A stretch of 64,000 nucleotides of DNA from Halichondria panicea. Its lineage: Eukaryota > Porifera > Demospongiae > Suberitida > Halichondriidae. Location: positions 3,906,001-3,970,000 of the forward strand of contig NC_087381.1 in NCBI RefSeq assembly GCF_963675165.1, written 5' to 3'. The number at the start of each line of letters is the position of its first letter. The first letter of the stretch is position 1. The translations under genes and the position numbers were made by a program. The notes beneath the pieces are model-generated. The model saw only the letters and a list, made by a program, of their open reading frames with translations, ran no database searches and was not told the origin of the DNA. Shown piece by piece: positions 11,510-23,052 of the stretch.

Positions 11510-11739
11510 TTAAGTGCCTTGCAGTTTCCAGGTGCGCACGCGCATCATTCAGTAGAGTACAAAGTGCACAAGGTCTCATGTGACTCCTAATGAATAACAA
11601 ATAAGTTGCTATGGGTACACCCATTTTTTCCAATATTTCATTGATTTGCAGTTTGTTCTAATTATAGTCTAATTTGTTCTATAATTACAAAGGGATACAA
11701 ATATATCCAAAATATACCCTTTCCAAAACAATAACGAAT

Positions 11740-11960
11740 GGGAACTTTATGAAGCACCCAAGTCTTAGCTGGTGAGTCTACTGAGTCTACTGCTGCTACT
11801 GCTGCTACTGCTGGAGTACGCATGGATGCTATTAATGCTGAAAATATGCGAGAGTACTTCGACCTATTGAGAAGTGTGTTTGACGAGTTTGATTTTGCAC
11901 AATACGGACAGCTCTATTGGCAACAAACGTTGTCCTCTCTGCTAGAGTCAGCTACTGTGG
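11740..11960 (+). pseudogene. pogo/Tigger-like transposase fragment
   Basis: An open stretch encodes AGVRMDAINAENMREYFDLL, then a Phe/Asp-rich helix, preceded by a KHPSL motif in another frame. This order (HPSL, then NAENxxxYFDLL) matches the link between the CENP-B-type DNA-binding part and the DDE_1 domain of pogo/Tigger-type transposases. The CTACTG/GCTACT repeats at 11775-11812 lie between the two parts. The DDE core is missing. The assignment is from family memory and the match is short. Confidence 0.42.
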
Positions 11961-12349
11961 TGTTAAGTAGTATATAGTGTGCGGCGTATAATTGATGTAC
12001 AGTTGTCAAATTTATTGCACAAAATAAGATTATTTGGTAAAGGGTTGTCAGACCTGCTGAGAATGATGGTGTGCTTGAAATTTGCCTTGTTGCTGAGTAA
12101 CGGCACACTTTGCTGTATGTAGCTAGTCGATAATAGGACCGATAATAGATAATAGAAAGCAGATAGCTGTGGACGATAACTAATTGACGGCTCGTATATA
12201 GTACTTGTAGAGGACATGTAGAAACTAGCCTGAGATATAACGCTAGGCGCAAACCCCGGTTGATAATTGATGGCTTGATGGCTTACGCTACTGACCTCTC
12301 GCTGCAAGGTAAGAAATAAAATTTTAATTAAAAGGTTCTTTCCTTTGTT
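11961..12349. other. Intergenic AT-rich sequence
   Basis: No supported gene. Short repeats such as gataatag (12130-12155) occur. Confidence 0.5.
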
Positions 12350-12710
12350 TAGATGATGACGAAGATAGCGAAGATAGCACCACACCTGAAACAGATCCAG
12401 ATCTACTAGAAGCAGCACTTGCACCAGTTAACCCGTCAACCAGTCTCATTGAAGATACAACTTTTGTGCGGAACACCTGTGGATGCACACGTCTGCCCCC
12501 TGCTCAAAACAGTTCACTACTCACATTACAACTACTCACATGAGAATGGCCTGCACGGAACGACATGGCTCATGGCTCTTTTGGTTCAGCCTGCACTAAT
12601 CGTAGCGATGGTGTGGTAGTTGACTCTCGACACACACCGGCACAGAGGAAGAAGAAGGGCAACCTGTGTGTCGAAAGTTCAGATTTATTCATTGTTTAGG
12701 TACGTTTTGT
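12350..12710 (+). pseudogene. Exon-like gene fragment of unknown family
   Basis: After a possible acceptor (ttgtttag, 12344-12351), an acidic peptide DDDEDSEDSTTPETDPD is followed by FVRNTCGCTRLPPAQ. After an in-frame stop comes RHTPAQRKKKGNLCVES, and then a possible donor gtacgt near 12701. The CGC and HTPAQRKK motifs remind me of the N-terminal region of DUF7869-type transposon proteins (compare 43660-44952), but the match is weak. Confidence 0.3.
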
Positions 12711-13885
12711 AACAACAAATACACACACACACGTTTAGTGTGCGTACATATCCGCTTACATGTACACATCAACGCAAACGCAAGCACACTAGTTGCGTAT
12801 GTATTTCTTGATAAGGTACATGTGTATTTATTTTTAGCGTCATAGAAATCCAAATGCAAACACACGTAAACTATGATTAATAGTCCACATCAAGAAATCT
12901 ATACGCAACACGCACACCCACACTCATAAAACACCATACATAAAACGCCGGGACAGGGTACATTTTAGAAGTGAACATTTTACTAGCTAGCTTGATCCCG
13001 TTGCCTTTCTGAGAGTACGCTTACCCACTCATTTTAGTATAATCTACATCTGCAAACTTCAACCTTTGATTGAAGGGACTGTGTTTCGAGGCAGACCTGC
13101 CTCTTTATGCACTATCAGGGCGACAGCCTTTGTAGATTCATATCAATTGCATACCAACTAGTGGCTTGCCGTGCCATTTTTGATAAAATCAACATTCCTT
13201 TCAGTATCTGTACTTGAGTTCAAACTTCCTCCAATAGACTTTCAGTGAGAGCCTGGTTGGTATGTGTATGTGTATGTGTATGTGTATGGGAGGGAGGTAA
13301 AAAGGTACATATCAAAAAGGTACATATCATATAAAAAAAAAATGTATATAGCGATGTTCTAATCCGAGGAGTCCTGGAGATATCCATACAGTTTTACTTC
13401 GCCTCTAAGGGAAGGTCTTGTCGGAGCATGTTTCAAAAAATCGACCAACGTCCAATGATCTTTATGGCATGTACATCATCTTCGTGTTCAGCTTCAGAAA
13501 GAAGATCAATAGCCCTTTAAGAAAAAAGTATGCCCATCAAGACTGGTTCTGCCTACAGTGTGGTTCTGCGTCGTTTAGGTCGGCTGCGACCACCACTCAG
13601 CCTTTCCGACACTGCTTTACATGCTACAAGTCAGTAGCTGCTTAGTCTATTTAATGTCTTGATGTGCTTTATATAGAGCTTGCTGTTAATTAACTTATAT
13701 AATAGCATGCCATGCACATATGTACATGTAGGCTTGCAGTACAGTGTGAAGGACCACCTACCCTACCAAGCGAGTCCAATGTAAATGAAAATCATGATTC
13801 TTCTGATAATTCTTCTGAGCACTGATGCAAGTACTAAGTACAACTTCTTCTATACCCTCTAAACAAGCAAGCAAAAAGTGGTTAC
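12711..13885. other. Intergenic, microsatellite and unassigned sequence
   Basis: ACACAC (12720-12732) and (TGTATG)n (13260-13290) microsatellites, plus a duplicated aaaaaggtacatatc unit near 13299-13330. A short open stretch with CLQCGSASFRSAATTTQPFR near 13540-13610 has cysteine pairs but no clear family. Nothing else is supported. Confidence 0.5.
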
Positions 13886-13888
13886 AAT

Positions 13889-14330
13889 ATGCAGGGGATG
13901 TCGTGTAAATTGGGAAATATGATAAGCAATTCATATGGACACGACATTTGGAACAAGACACCGTGTACAAGTGTAACTAAACATGAACTTAGTGCAGCGC
14001 ATAAAGAGAGCACCCTAAATCCACCTGTACCTAAAAAGGCAAGCATTCCAGTGTTTGCATTTTCTGTATTTTCTAACAATTCCACACACAAAAAACTATG
14101 AGCCATTGTTGGATCTCACTGTAAAGTCCGTGCTAAACCTTATTAACCAGTATTAACCAGATGAGGGCCTCATGTTTGATGAGACGACTGACTGTATGAC
14201 TGTACTGTAACTGAACAGCTAGCTTTACATGGCCGGTTTATAGACAAGTCTACTGGTAATTTGATGTTTTAAAGCCAGAAGTAGGTGATTCTGACTGTAT
14301 TAGAACCAGATTTATATGATAACTACTGCA
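13889..14330 (+). pseudogene. hAT-like transposase fragment with TTF/BED-like zinc finger
   Basis: The stretch at 13889-14101 encodes a zinc-finger-like Cys/His pattern (C-x19-C-x5-H-x5-H, ending TPCTSVTKHELSAAHKES), as in the N-terminal fingers of ZNF862/C17orf113-type hAT proteins. After a stop and a tandem duplication (tattaaccag, near 14141-14160), other frames give PDEGLMFDETTDCMT and TEQLALHGRFIDKSTG. These match the start of the hAT catalytic region, where the first Asp lies in a DE(S/T)TD motif. The rest of the transposase is absent. Confidence 0.55.
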
Positions 14331-14799
14331 ATTGGTGTACACCCCTTACATTAAAAAGTTTAGCAGTATACTTTGACTGGGAGAATGGCTGGTCTACAAG
14401 CTGTACAGAACCTTGTAAAGCCGGCCAAGCACAGAGAACGAAGTGTGAATAGATTAAAAACTTGTGTAGTTTTAAGTTTACAGTTTACAGTGAGTTTACA
14501 GCGAGAAAGAGAGAAGCGATGCTAAAGCTTTAGGCTTTAGTTACGCTTTAGTTACGAGTTTAGGTTCGTTCGTATGTACTATGTTGCCTTACGTAACACA
14601 TTTGTGACAGGCAAAAGGCGCAGGCTACAATTGTTGAGATTTAAATACCAGATGATAGAGCAAAGAATTGATATGCTTAGTTTGCACATACCTCGTTCCA
14701 TGCCGCGCGCTGGAAACTCAAAGTTCTGAAATAGCGGAACGCCCAGGAAAGGTAAGGTTAATGGTGGCTGCTTAGCTTCGGTGGAACGCGTAGCATCAG
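14331..14799. other. Intergenic, no gene seen
   Basis: Short duplications (agtttacag near 14476-14500, gctttagttacg near 14536-14556). No supported gene; the minus-strand open frame at 14579-14884 partly overlaps the dispersed repeat that follows. Confidence 0.5.
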
Positions 14800-16125
14800 T
14801 AAGCCAAGAAAAGTTATTATGCCCAATGCCAAGGGTAGGGATCATGCTTTGATATCTCTTGTGCTGCATCATCATGGTATGCAACGAAGTTATAATTTCG
14901 ATACGTGCCGTCCTTCATAGTTGCTTTTGAAAACATCTAAGATATCTACCCAGGTGTGTGCCCGAAACTAGGATCATGACATGTATACAGGATCATTCGA
15001 GGTGCCCGGAGAGAAGAGAGGAAGAGGTTGCTGATCCTGTGGCAGCGGTCCAGACAGCAGCGGCACTATAATAGTAGAGGCGTAGGTCGTAGATCTTAGA
15101 CTGGTCCTTAAGATGTTGCACACACTTAATAATTATTTACTCAATTCATCAGCTGATATCAGTATCCATGTCGTATAGCTGAATATCACGCGCAAACTAA
15201 TACTTTTGTGAGTTGTTTTAATTCTATTCTAACTCACAGGGAACCTGGAAAGAACAGCAAAGTACACGTCGGGTTAAGTGAGATTGCACTGGACACACAA
15301 TCCCGAGCATACTAAGCCAAAGAAAAAACCTAGAATTGGTTCGAAAGGTATATAAATTATTGATAGATGTATCTTTATTATAGTTTCGTCCGAAGAGTGT
15401 GGAGACCATGAAGAAGACCATGAAGACCATGAAGAATTTGTACATGAAGAACTTGTACAACAGCTGGCCAAACGCTACAACTTTCACTGGCAGTCGGAAG
15501 TCTTCCAGGGTAAGTAAAGAGTAAAGTGTTTTTTGTCACATCGTCAATTGTTGTAGGCCAAGCAATACTTGACCATCCTAAAGACCGGTCATTGTGGGAG
15601 CATAAGATGGCCAAGATAGAGCAGGCAACATAAAGAAGCTGCTAGATGCATACCAAGACTATACAACTGAAAGCTGTGATGACGATAGTGAGTAATTGCA
15701 TAATAATTTACCCGTTGTGATACATCATGCAATACATCATGTAATTATGCCCGCATATAAATAACAAATTTAGATATGGAAGGGTAAACAGAAACTTGTG
15801 TATGAATATCTGTTATGGTGAATTGCATTTCGGATAACGAACTCAAGGCAACGATACAAACCTTGCCGCTGCTATAGTGGTTGCGACATCAGACACAGCA
15901 AAACAAATCTGGAGATTATCGAGGCCTACCCCAAACCCAAACCTTTATACCTTGTATTAGATGACCAACCCCAACCCCAACCCAACTGTGTTGCAATTTT
16001 GCACACTGCAATGGACTGCAATGGTGCAATGGAAAAACTAAACTATAGACTATTAACATTGTTATCTTTACCTTTGGATTTCGCTAATCGCTGTTAATAT
16101 TAGTAGGCCTCGGTGCGCATGCGCA
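14800..16125. repeat. Dispersed exon-bearing repeat, copy A
   Basis: About 15165-16125 matches 25985-27025 in the same orientation, including gaatatcacgcgcaaactaa, a ggttcgaaaggtatataaat block and the end block cctcggtgcgcatgcgcaag. The adjoining part 14860-15060 matches 25770-25990 in the opposite orientation. Splice-like signals (ttccaggtaagtaaag near 15505, ttgtag near 15553) bound open stretches such as SEVFQ then ILDHPKDRSLWEHKMAKIEQ, so the repeat appears to carry pieces of a multi-exon gene. The family is unknown and frames are broken in both copies. Confidence 0.7.
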
Positions 16126-17208
16126 AGCGAGGTATACGGTAGTGTGTTTGTGTGTGTGTCTGTGTAGACTGCTACAGCTGCTCAAGATGAATCAAGTGCA
16201 AGTAGAGTTTCTATAGGCTTCTAGTCATGTTTACTGGATTTAATTTGCAAAATAATGCTTCGTTCTCGACGTACTTGGAATGCAAACTTGTTTTGCTACT
16301 CTACTTAGTAGTTGGCTCTGCACTAGAACGCTAGCTATTGGTAGCGCTGCAAGGCTCTGCTGATGACAGCCATTAATTTTAGACTTGAACTTTTGGCATC
16401 GACAACAATCATGGTCGATCATTACCCACTCTCAGAGTTTTAATTTGCATGCTATTAGTAGCTTTATTACCCGAGGCCGTGCCGCGGCCAGCGTCTGTTT
16501 GTCACGAGAATCTCTACTCACCTGGATGCCATAGCGCTGCGTTTGCAGCCTTCACACAACAAAAAACTTTAAATAGTGGCTGTTAAAGTTTCTTTGTCGA
16601 GTAAACTTGCCCGTTGGCAGCTGCTAACTACACGCGGCCTTTATTCGAGATACCCTATGTTACATTGTGATTTTCCACATGGGTTACTTACAGCTGAAAT
16701 GATCCTGTACCAGGAACAATGGAACAGGGTCACTAAAGTATCACTAAAGTAGAAAGTCTACCTCGATCTGCTGACTACGTATTTGCAGCTGAAGTGATCC
16801 TGTACCAAGAACAATAGAATAGTAAAATTGTGACTGGTTGCTGGATCCCAGCCTGGCAGGGCCTAAGACTCCAGGCTTCTTCCCAGTCCACAGTGCATGT
16901 CTCATGTGACATGTACCACTCAATGTTTCAGCATGCCATGCCTCCAGTGTTTAGCTATTGAGTTGTCATATATGCTACATGCACTGCATTATCTTTTCAC
17001 CAGCCGAGGGTTTGCACTTTAGTGCTCTAGTGTTATGTTGCTCTAGTGTTATGTAGCTCCACCGAGGCTTTCATTATTGAGATTTTCAATATTTGAGAAC
17101 TACACTGTATGCATGTGCTAGACAACACATTTACCTGATTGTGCATTTTAGACAACACATTTTATTGTTATTACAACACATTTTATATTGTTGGTATCCA
17201 ATTTCAGA
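16126..17208. other. Repeat-derived intergenic region
   Basis: A block near 16290-16380 (tactcta cttagtagtt gctctgcact and following) is shared with 49438-49500. The unit cagctgaaRtgatcctgtacc occurs at about 16692 and 16787. A 16-bp unit tgctctagtgttatgt is doubled near 17021-17055. No gene supported. Confidence 0.55.
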
Positions 17209-18306
17209 CGACTTGATGATCATTGCAAGGGAAGGTCTTGTGACATTTTTGTCAATTGACGAAAGTAAGAAGAAGCAGGTAAAGAAGGCGAGACTTGTGA
17301 GCGAAGAAAATTGTGCATCCCCCACACAGGTGAATTGATAATTAATTAAATACTTCACAGTACCACTAAAGTTGAGCCCATTATGCATGCAATTACTTAT
17401 AGTGCCTATATATAGCTAATCCTGCTTGTATATCAATAATATTTTGTACATCTTTTTTTTAAAGATTTCAGGCTCAGGCTCAGAAAATGAATATGATCCA
17501 AATCCATTTTCTGGTGATGAAGCTGAAGAAAGAAAAGAAGATGAAGAAAGGAAAGTTGAAGAAGAGTGTAGGAGGAATGATGAGAAGCGTAGGAAAGAAC
17601 GTAGGAGAGTAGGAGAGAAGAAGAGAGAGCGTAAGAAAGAAGAGGAGCGTAGGAGAGAGAAAGAAAGAAAGTAGGAGAGAAGAGGAGTGTAGGAGAGAGA
17701 GAAGAGATTCTAAAGCGAGAGAGCGAGAGAGACAGAATGACGCACTAAAGCAGGCAAAATCTGAGGTAAAGTGCTTTTATACATGATTATACGTTGTACA
17801 AATTAGTATCATGCATATAATTTTGTGTGCAGTTGATGGATCACAGTTCTCAATCGCAGAATTGTTCTGGACTGTCTCAGGTAATGTTGTGTGTACCTTA
17901 CATTATTATAATTATTATTACAGGTAATTATTATTACAGGCACAAACTGTTTCTGAAGTTGGAGGAAGGGTTGGCAACGACTATCCGCATATTAAGACGG
18001 CTAGAAAAGGGTGGGGGAACTGGGAGGACCATTGACACCACCCCGAGCGATCAGGTGGAGGAGGATCCTAAGTACACGGTAAGAGTATAATTACTATAAG
18101 CAATTATAATTATTGTTAATTGTACATGCATACAGTACAATGGAATCAACCTGCTGACTCTGTTTGGGAAGGACTATTTAGCGTATGGACAACTCCTTTT
18201 AAGCCATCTCTTCACTAAGGAGGAGGAGGAGCAAAAAACGTCCTTATTCCACAAGACTCATGGAAACAAGTCTATAAAACCCACCCTAGACCCAGAGAGG
18301 GTGTAG
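17209..18306 (+). pseudogene. Charged coiled-coil gene with BEN-like C-terminal domain
   Basis: A chain of exon-like pieces with good splice sites: 17209-17331 (donor gtgaat), 17466-about 17765 (acceptor aaag, donor gtaaag), 17832-17880 (donor gtaatg), 17941-18079 (donor gtaaga) and 18136-18306. The second piece is extremely Glu/Arg/Lys-rich (ECRRNDEKRRKERRR) and likely a coiled coil; it hits a stop at 17672. The last piece encodes GINLLTLFGKDYLAYGQLLL, LFTKEEEE and a closing TLDPERV, the spacing and LDP ending expected of a BEN DNA-binding domain, and then TAG. BEN proteins bind DNA and act in chromatin, and they also occur in transposons. The domain call rests on motif memory. Confidence 0.45.
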
Positions 18307-19339
18307 CTTCTATATGGTAAGTGTATTACTCAGGTGTACATCATATGTTAAATTCCAATGCACGCCCAAATAATGCACATCGTAATAGTGAGCTCGATAG
18401 TCGTAATAATTATACTACCTCGGAGGAGTCCAAAATCAGTACAACATTGTTTGGTATATACATCCCCCGCCAGCTGTCAGAGTTCCACATGCATGCTGTA
18501 CTCAAGGCTAGCCACATTCCACAAACTTACATTCCACAAACTTTATGTGAGAAAGTATGTTTTGAGAAAGTATGTTTACGTTGGTTTCGAAGTGTGCTGT
18601 AGAGATATGCAAGTATTTTCCTCTACACTACAGTATACATCACAGGTAGTATGTCTCACGCGTTTCTTCACTCTATATACCTTGACTTGTGGTATGTAGG
18701 ATACTTTAGAAGATCAAACGTGTAATACCTTGTGGTTTTGCACACCCTCCCTGCTTCTAGCAATGCTATCTTACGCTTCGTTATCGTAAAGGCTAGTTTT
18801 GCTTACCAGTACATTGAAGGCCATTGTCCTATTCTACTCCCTATAATATACGAGGTAGCTGCAAACTACAAACCAGCCACCGTTTTACGCTCGTGCTCTA
18901 TTGGCAAGCGGAAGTTTGAGAAGCTCATGTAGTGAGCTCATGTAGCTCAAGACGAACCACTCGCAATAGTACATATCGCGCATTTTCTTTCCACTTTTAC
19001 TGTTCATGCGTTCACACATCATATTTATATCTTTACAGATTGTATGGACTTCAAATACAGAGGTTATGACAGAGTGAAACTCATAGCAAGTCTAAATCAA
19101 AAATGCCGAGATACTAAGACAATAATTATACAGTGAAACTGGCTACATGTACTACTTATTTATATAATTTCAGTTTTGTTTCTGTGACATGATTTATTTA
19201 CAATTTGATCCCTTATGATCTTGAACAGTCTTTATTCAAAGATCACGTTAGATCTTTGATGATCTAGTTCCAAAACATTGTATGATCTTGGCTATGATTT
19301 TGCACATTCTTGTAGCAAGATCTTAGATAGATTTTTCAA
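18307..19339. other. Intergenic, no confident gene
   Basis: Tandem units attccacaaactta (18517-18545) and gagaaagtatgtt (18549-18578). An open stretch 18732-18932 (GHCPILLPIIYEVAANYKPA) has no recognised family. AT-rich to 19339. Confidence 0.45.
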
Positions 19340-19592
19340 TAGGGTGGTGTGCACGCCGTGTTTGTGTGTGTGTGTGTGTGGGGGGTGTGCACGCGTGTGT
19401 GTGTGTGTGTGTGCCGTGTTTGTATGTGTGTGTGCCGTATTTGTGTTTGTGTGTGTGGGGTGTGCACGCCGTGTGTGTATGTGTGTGGTGTGCACACCGT
19501 GTTTGTGTGTGTGTGTTGTGTGTGTTGTGTGTGTGTGTGTTGTGTGTGTGTGTGCCGTATTTGGCGTATTTGTGTTTGTGTGTGTGTTTAAA
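19340..19592. repeat. GT-rich satellite, block 1
   Basis: Compound (GT)n repeat interrupted by the motif ggtgtgcacgccgtgtttgtg and its variants. G/T lies on the plus strand throughout. Open frames across it (Cys/Val-rich on plus, His/Thr-rich on minus) are products of the repeat and are not genes. Confidence 0.95.
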
Positions 19593-20327
19593 TAAAAAAT
19601 AATAAAAGTTGGGTGTATATCTGTATATCTGTCCAATGAGACCTTGCTGACTCATTTTGGTTCTTAGAATTATCTCCAGGCATTAGTCAAAATAAATAGA
19701 AACCAGTGTGTGTGTGTGTGTGTTTGGAAGGGGGGGTAGTAAGCACAAGGCTAACTGGGTTGGATGGAACCGCGCCCGCTGAAGCGTACCATTTTGACTC
19801 AAACGGGATGCACATTTATTTTTATGAAGGACTGACAATTTATATAATTTTTCCGGTCTTCAGAGGAGCGTCATTGCCAGTCCACAAGTTTCGGTCCCTT
19901 TAATTTCCTGACTTGTGGATAGCTCGAGGAAAGGCGGGACCACTCCCATACATGCGGAGTCCGGGTGTGACTGTCAAACCATGTGACTGTCAAACCATAG
20001 ACTCTATGGTTAAACACCACAAAACATGCAGTTGAAAAAGCAAGCTAAATTTTTTTGTTTAGGAAGTACTTCAAATTTGCTACCTTATAGTTATTGTGTA
20101 CATAAGTAATTAACAATGTCAGTCTCTTTCTTTTCCATTATTGTCAGCTCTTTTATTTCTGTCTTTGTTCTCAGTTTTTGTACCAGTTTTGTAGTACCAT
20201 GACGATTATGTGACGATTATGTTTAGGATCTGGGTGTATCATCTTACTTTAGGCGGCTTGTAGCTACAGATCTAACCTTGGTCGGATTTGCCATTAGTTC
20301 GGATTTGCCATTAGTCAAAATAATTAG
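19593..20327. other. Spacer between GT satellites
   Basis: Holds a short (GT)n at 19705-19722, a doubled gtgactgtcaaaccat unit near 19966-19998, a doubled tgacgattatg near 20199-20222 and a doubled ttcggatttgccattag near 20281-20315. No gene seen. Confidence 0.6.
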
Positions 20328-21222
20328 ATGTTAGTGTGTGTGGAGGGTGTGTGTGTGTGGAGGGTGTGCACGCCGTGTGTGTGTGTGTATGTGTGTGTGT
20401 GTGTGGTGTGCACGCCGTGTTTGTGTGTGTGTGTGTGTGTGGGTGGGGGGGTGTGCACGCGTGTGTGGGTGTGGGTGTGTGTTGTGTGCACTGTGCACGC
20501 CGTGTTTGTGTGTGTGTGTGTGTGTGGTCCCGTGTTTTGTGGGGGGGGGGTGTGTTGGGAGGGGCCGTGTGTTGTGTGTGTGTGTGTGGAAGGGGTGTGC
20601 ACGCCGTGTTTGTGTGTGGTGTTGTGGGGAGGGGGTGTGTGTGTGTGTGGAAGGGGTGTGCACGCCGTGTTTGTGTGTGTGTGTGGTGTTGTGGGGAGGG
20701 GGTGTGTGCAAGCTGGGTGTGTGCAAGCTGTGTGTGTGTGTTGTGTGTGTGTGTGTGTGTGTGTGTGGAGGGGGTTTGCACGCGTTGTGTGCACGCCGTG
20801 TTTGTGTGGTGTGTGTGTTTGTGTGGTGTGTGTGGTGTGGTGTGTTGTGTGTGTGTGTGTGTGTGTGTGGAAGGCGTGTTTGTGTGTGGTGTTGTGGGGA
20901 GGGGGTGTGTGTGTGTGGAAGGGGTGTGCACGCCGTGTTTGTGTGTGGTGTTTGTGTGTGGTGTTGTGGGGAGGGGGTGTGTGCAAGCTGTGTGTGTGTG
21001 TTGTGTGTGTGTGTGTGTGTGTGGAGGGGGTTTGCACGCGTTGTGTGCACGCCGTGTTTGTGTGGTGTGTGTGGTGTGTGTGTGTGGAGGGGGTTTGCAC
21101 GCGTTGTGTGCACGCCGTGTTTGTGTGGTGTGTGTGGTGTGGTGTGTTGTGTGTGTGGAGGGGGGGTGTGCACGCCGTGTGTGTGTGTGTGTGTGGGGGG
21201 GTGTGCAGGGTGTGGTGTGTGC
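20328..21222. repeat. GT-rich satellite, block 2 (about 900 bp)
   Basis: A higher-order array. (GT)n runs alternate with gtgcacgccgtgtttgtgtg and gggg-containing links such as gttgtggggagggggtgtgt and ggagggggtttgcacgcgtt. The strand bias is absolute (G/T on plus). All six frames are open for long distances because the repeat has almost no A, so the reading frames of about 300 codons here are artefacts. Alternating purine-pyrimidine sequence and G-runs make Z-DNA or G-quadruplex formation possible (inference). Confidence 0.95.
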
Positions 21223-22500
21223 GTCCAATATCACCTACTCTCTGCGCAGTTAAGGCCGGCACTGATAAGATTAGTTTTATTCATTGCCAACATTTTATGT
21301 AGATCATGTAGATCGTGTAGATTCATAATGTTTATTAATGTTATTCATTGCATGTGACGTCATAAGGTCAATGTATTTGCTTAGCTAGCTGCTAGAACTA
21401 CAACAAATACGGCGAACTTAAACAAGGTAACAGTAGTGATAGAGTATGTTGTTATGATTATGTTTCCTTGATGGGAAGTAAAAATGTCCAAAATGTTCTT
21501 AGCTATGCTAGCTTCTTTAGCTCTGGCAGCCAGGTAGGCTAACTCCTACTCTTCCCCATAGCTATGAGATGTTCATCTAGCCTTGTTTTTGAAGCTTTGC
21601 ACTTCTCTTTCTGAAAGTGGCATGACGTCATCACCATTTTTATGGGACTAATTAGCAAATTGAATTAGTTAGTTTTTTGGAAAAAGAAAACATTGAGCTT
21701 CATTTTGGATCATTTTGATGCAGCATCCACTCGCAAATAATACAGCAGTATGAATATAGTGTAAATTTTGGTATATTAAGTGCACAGAGCTGTAAGCTCA
21801 ATAGCTCTCTGCCTAGATAGCGACAATGATTTTGTATAGAGAGATCAAACTTAAACAGTGTTAACTAAAGTACGTAAAGTGTTACCAAATGATTGCTAAT
21901 TACCTGATGTGCTAATGTTGGAAGATGTTGGAAGAGACGACACCTTAGACAATAATTGTGTGTCTGTCTGTCTGTGTGTGTATTCCAGCTATAACTGCTC
22001 AACTGTTACAAAACGACAAAAACTAACAGCATCTATAGGCTTCTAGCCACGTTTGTGCAGAATGAGGTGATACTCCATCGGTGTTAAAAGCAACTTCTTC
22101 AATGATTCCAATGATTCCTCCTTTGCCCAGTTCCCTGTATAAAACATAATTATTTATTATACAGCAATAATCATTGTAATTATTATGTATCACCACAGCA
22201 TTGTATCACCCCACTTTAACTACCTGATAGTATACTACCTGATAGTATACTTGTGAGAGCTCGTTCTGGAGAAACAATTATCATTGTGTCTGGTTCCATC
22301 TTGGTCGACGAGCAGCATCGCTTGTCCGACAGAAATCGATTCGTTCGTGTTTACTCATAGATTGACAGCAGCTGGTACTTCGTTGTTGGTAGCAAATTTC
22401 CCATAGGGCAAAGTAATTGTAGTAGGCTCACCATCGTCGAGAATGGAAGCCGTTTTAGTTCCATTAGCAAGCAGTAGGCATCTTCACAAACAAAGAGGCT
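21223..22500. other. Intergenic repeats
   Basis: The segment at 21625-21730 (gacgtcatcaccatttttat through cttcattttggatcat) reappears inverted at about 63855-63910. The block near 21955-22055 resembles the end of the 16140-16240 sequence (tctataggcttctag). A doubled tacctgatagtatac lies near 22222-22251. No gene supported. Confidence 0.5.
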
Positions 22501-23052
22501 CCTTGTGCACAGTGTGTGTGTGTACAGGCGCACGCCTTTTGGTGTAGTGTGTGTGTGTGTGTGCGCAGGTGTGTGTGTGCGCAGGTCAATTCAAATCTGC
22601 TTCCAGAGAACTTTACTCAGGGTGCGTCCAGAATCAAGAAAAGGCCAACGTCACATACGTAATTTTCATAAAAATTTAAGTTTCCTTAATCAAAAATAAA
22701 GATCATGTGATTATCATGTGGTGACCAATTAACTTTGTAAAACCACTTTATTCGTATCCTGATGTACATACATATCATAATATTATACTTATGTTAAATC
22801 CTGCTGCGATTCATAGGTAATCATGGTACCTCCGTCTTGCGCAGCAGGAAACAAGTTGTAATAGTCTTAGTTAAGGCCCCTATAACAAAATTCCATGTCA
22901 TGGACAGACCCCTGAGTAATTGCATCGTTCAATTGCATCGTTCAATCTTTTCTTTTTTGTTACCCTCGCTAAAATTCATAATGGTTAAGAGGTTAGTGGT
23001 GTTGTGTGTGTGTGTGGTGTGTGTGGTGTGTGTGTGTGTGTGTGTGTGTCGT
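22501..23052. repeat. GT microsatellites and spacer
   Basis: GT runs at about 22508-22525, 22548-22584 (with gcgcagg interruptions) and 22998-23050. The spacer has no supported gene; a doubled aattgcatcgttc lies near 22918-22945. Confidence 0.75.

Noticed and set aside
20311-21357. Several open reading frames of about 280-340 codons on both strands (His/Thr- or Cys/Val-rich)
   Set aside because: They are translations of the GT satellite, open in almost every frame because the repeat lacks stop-forming trinucleotides.
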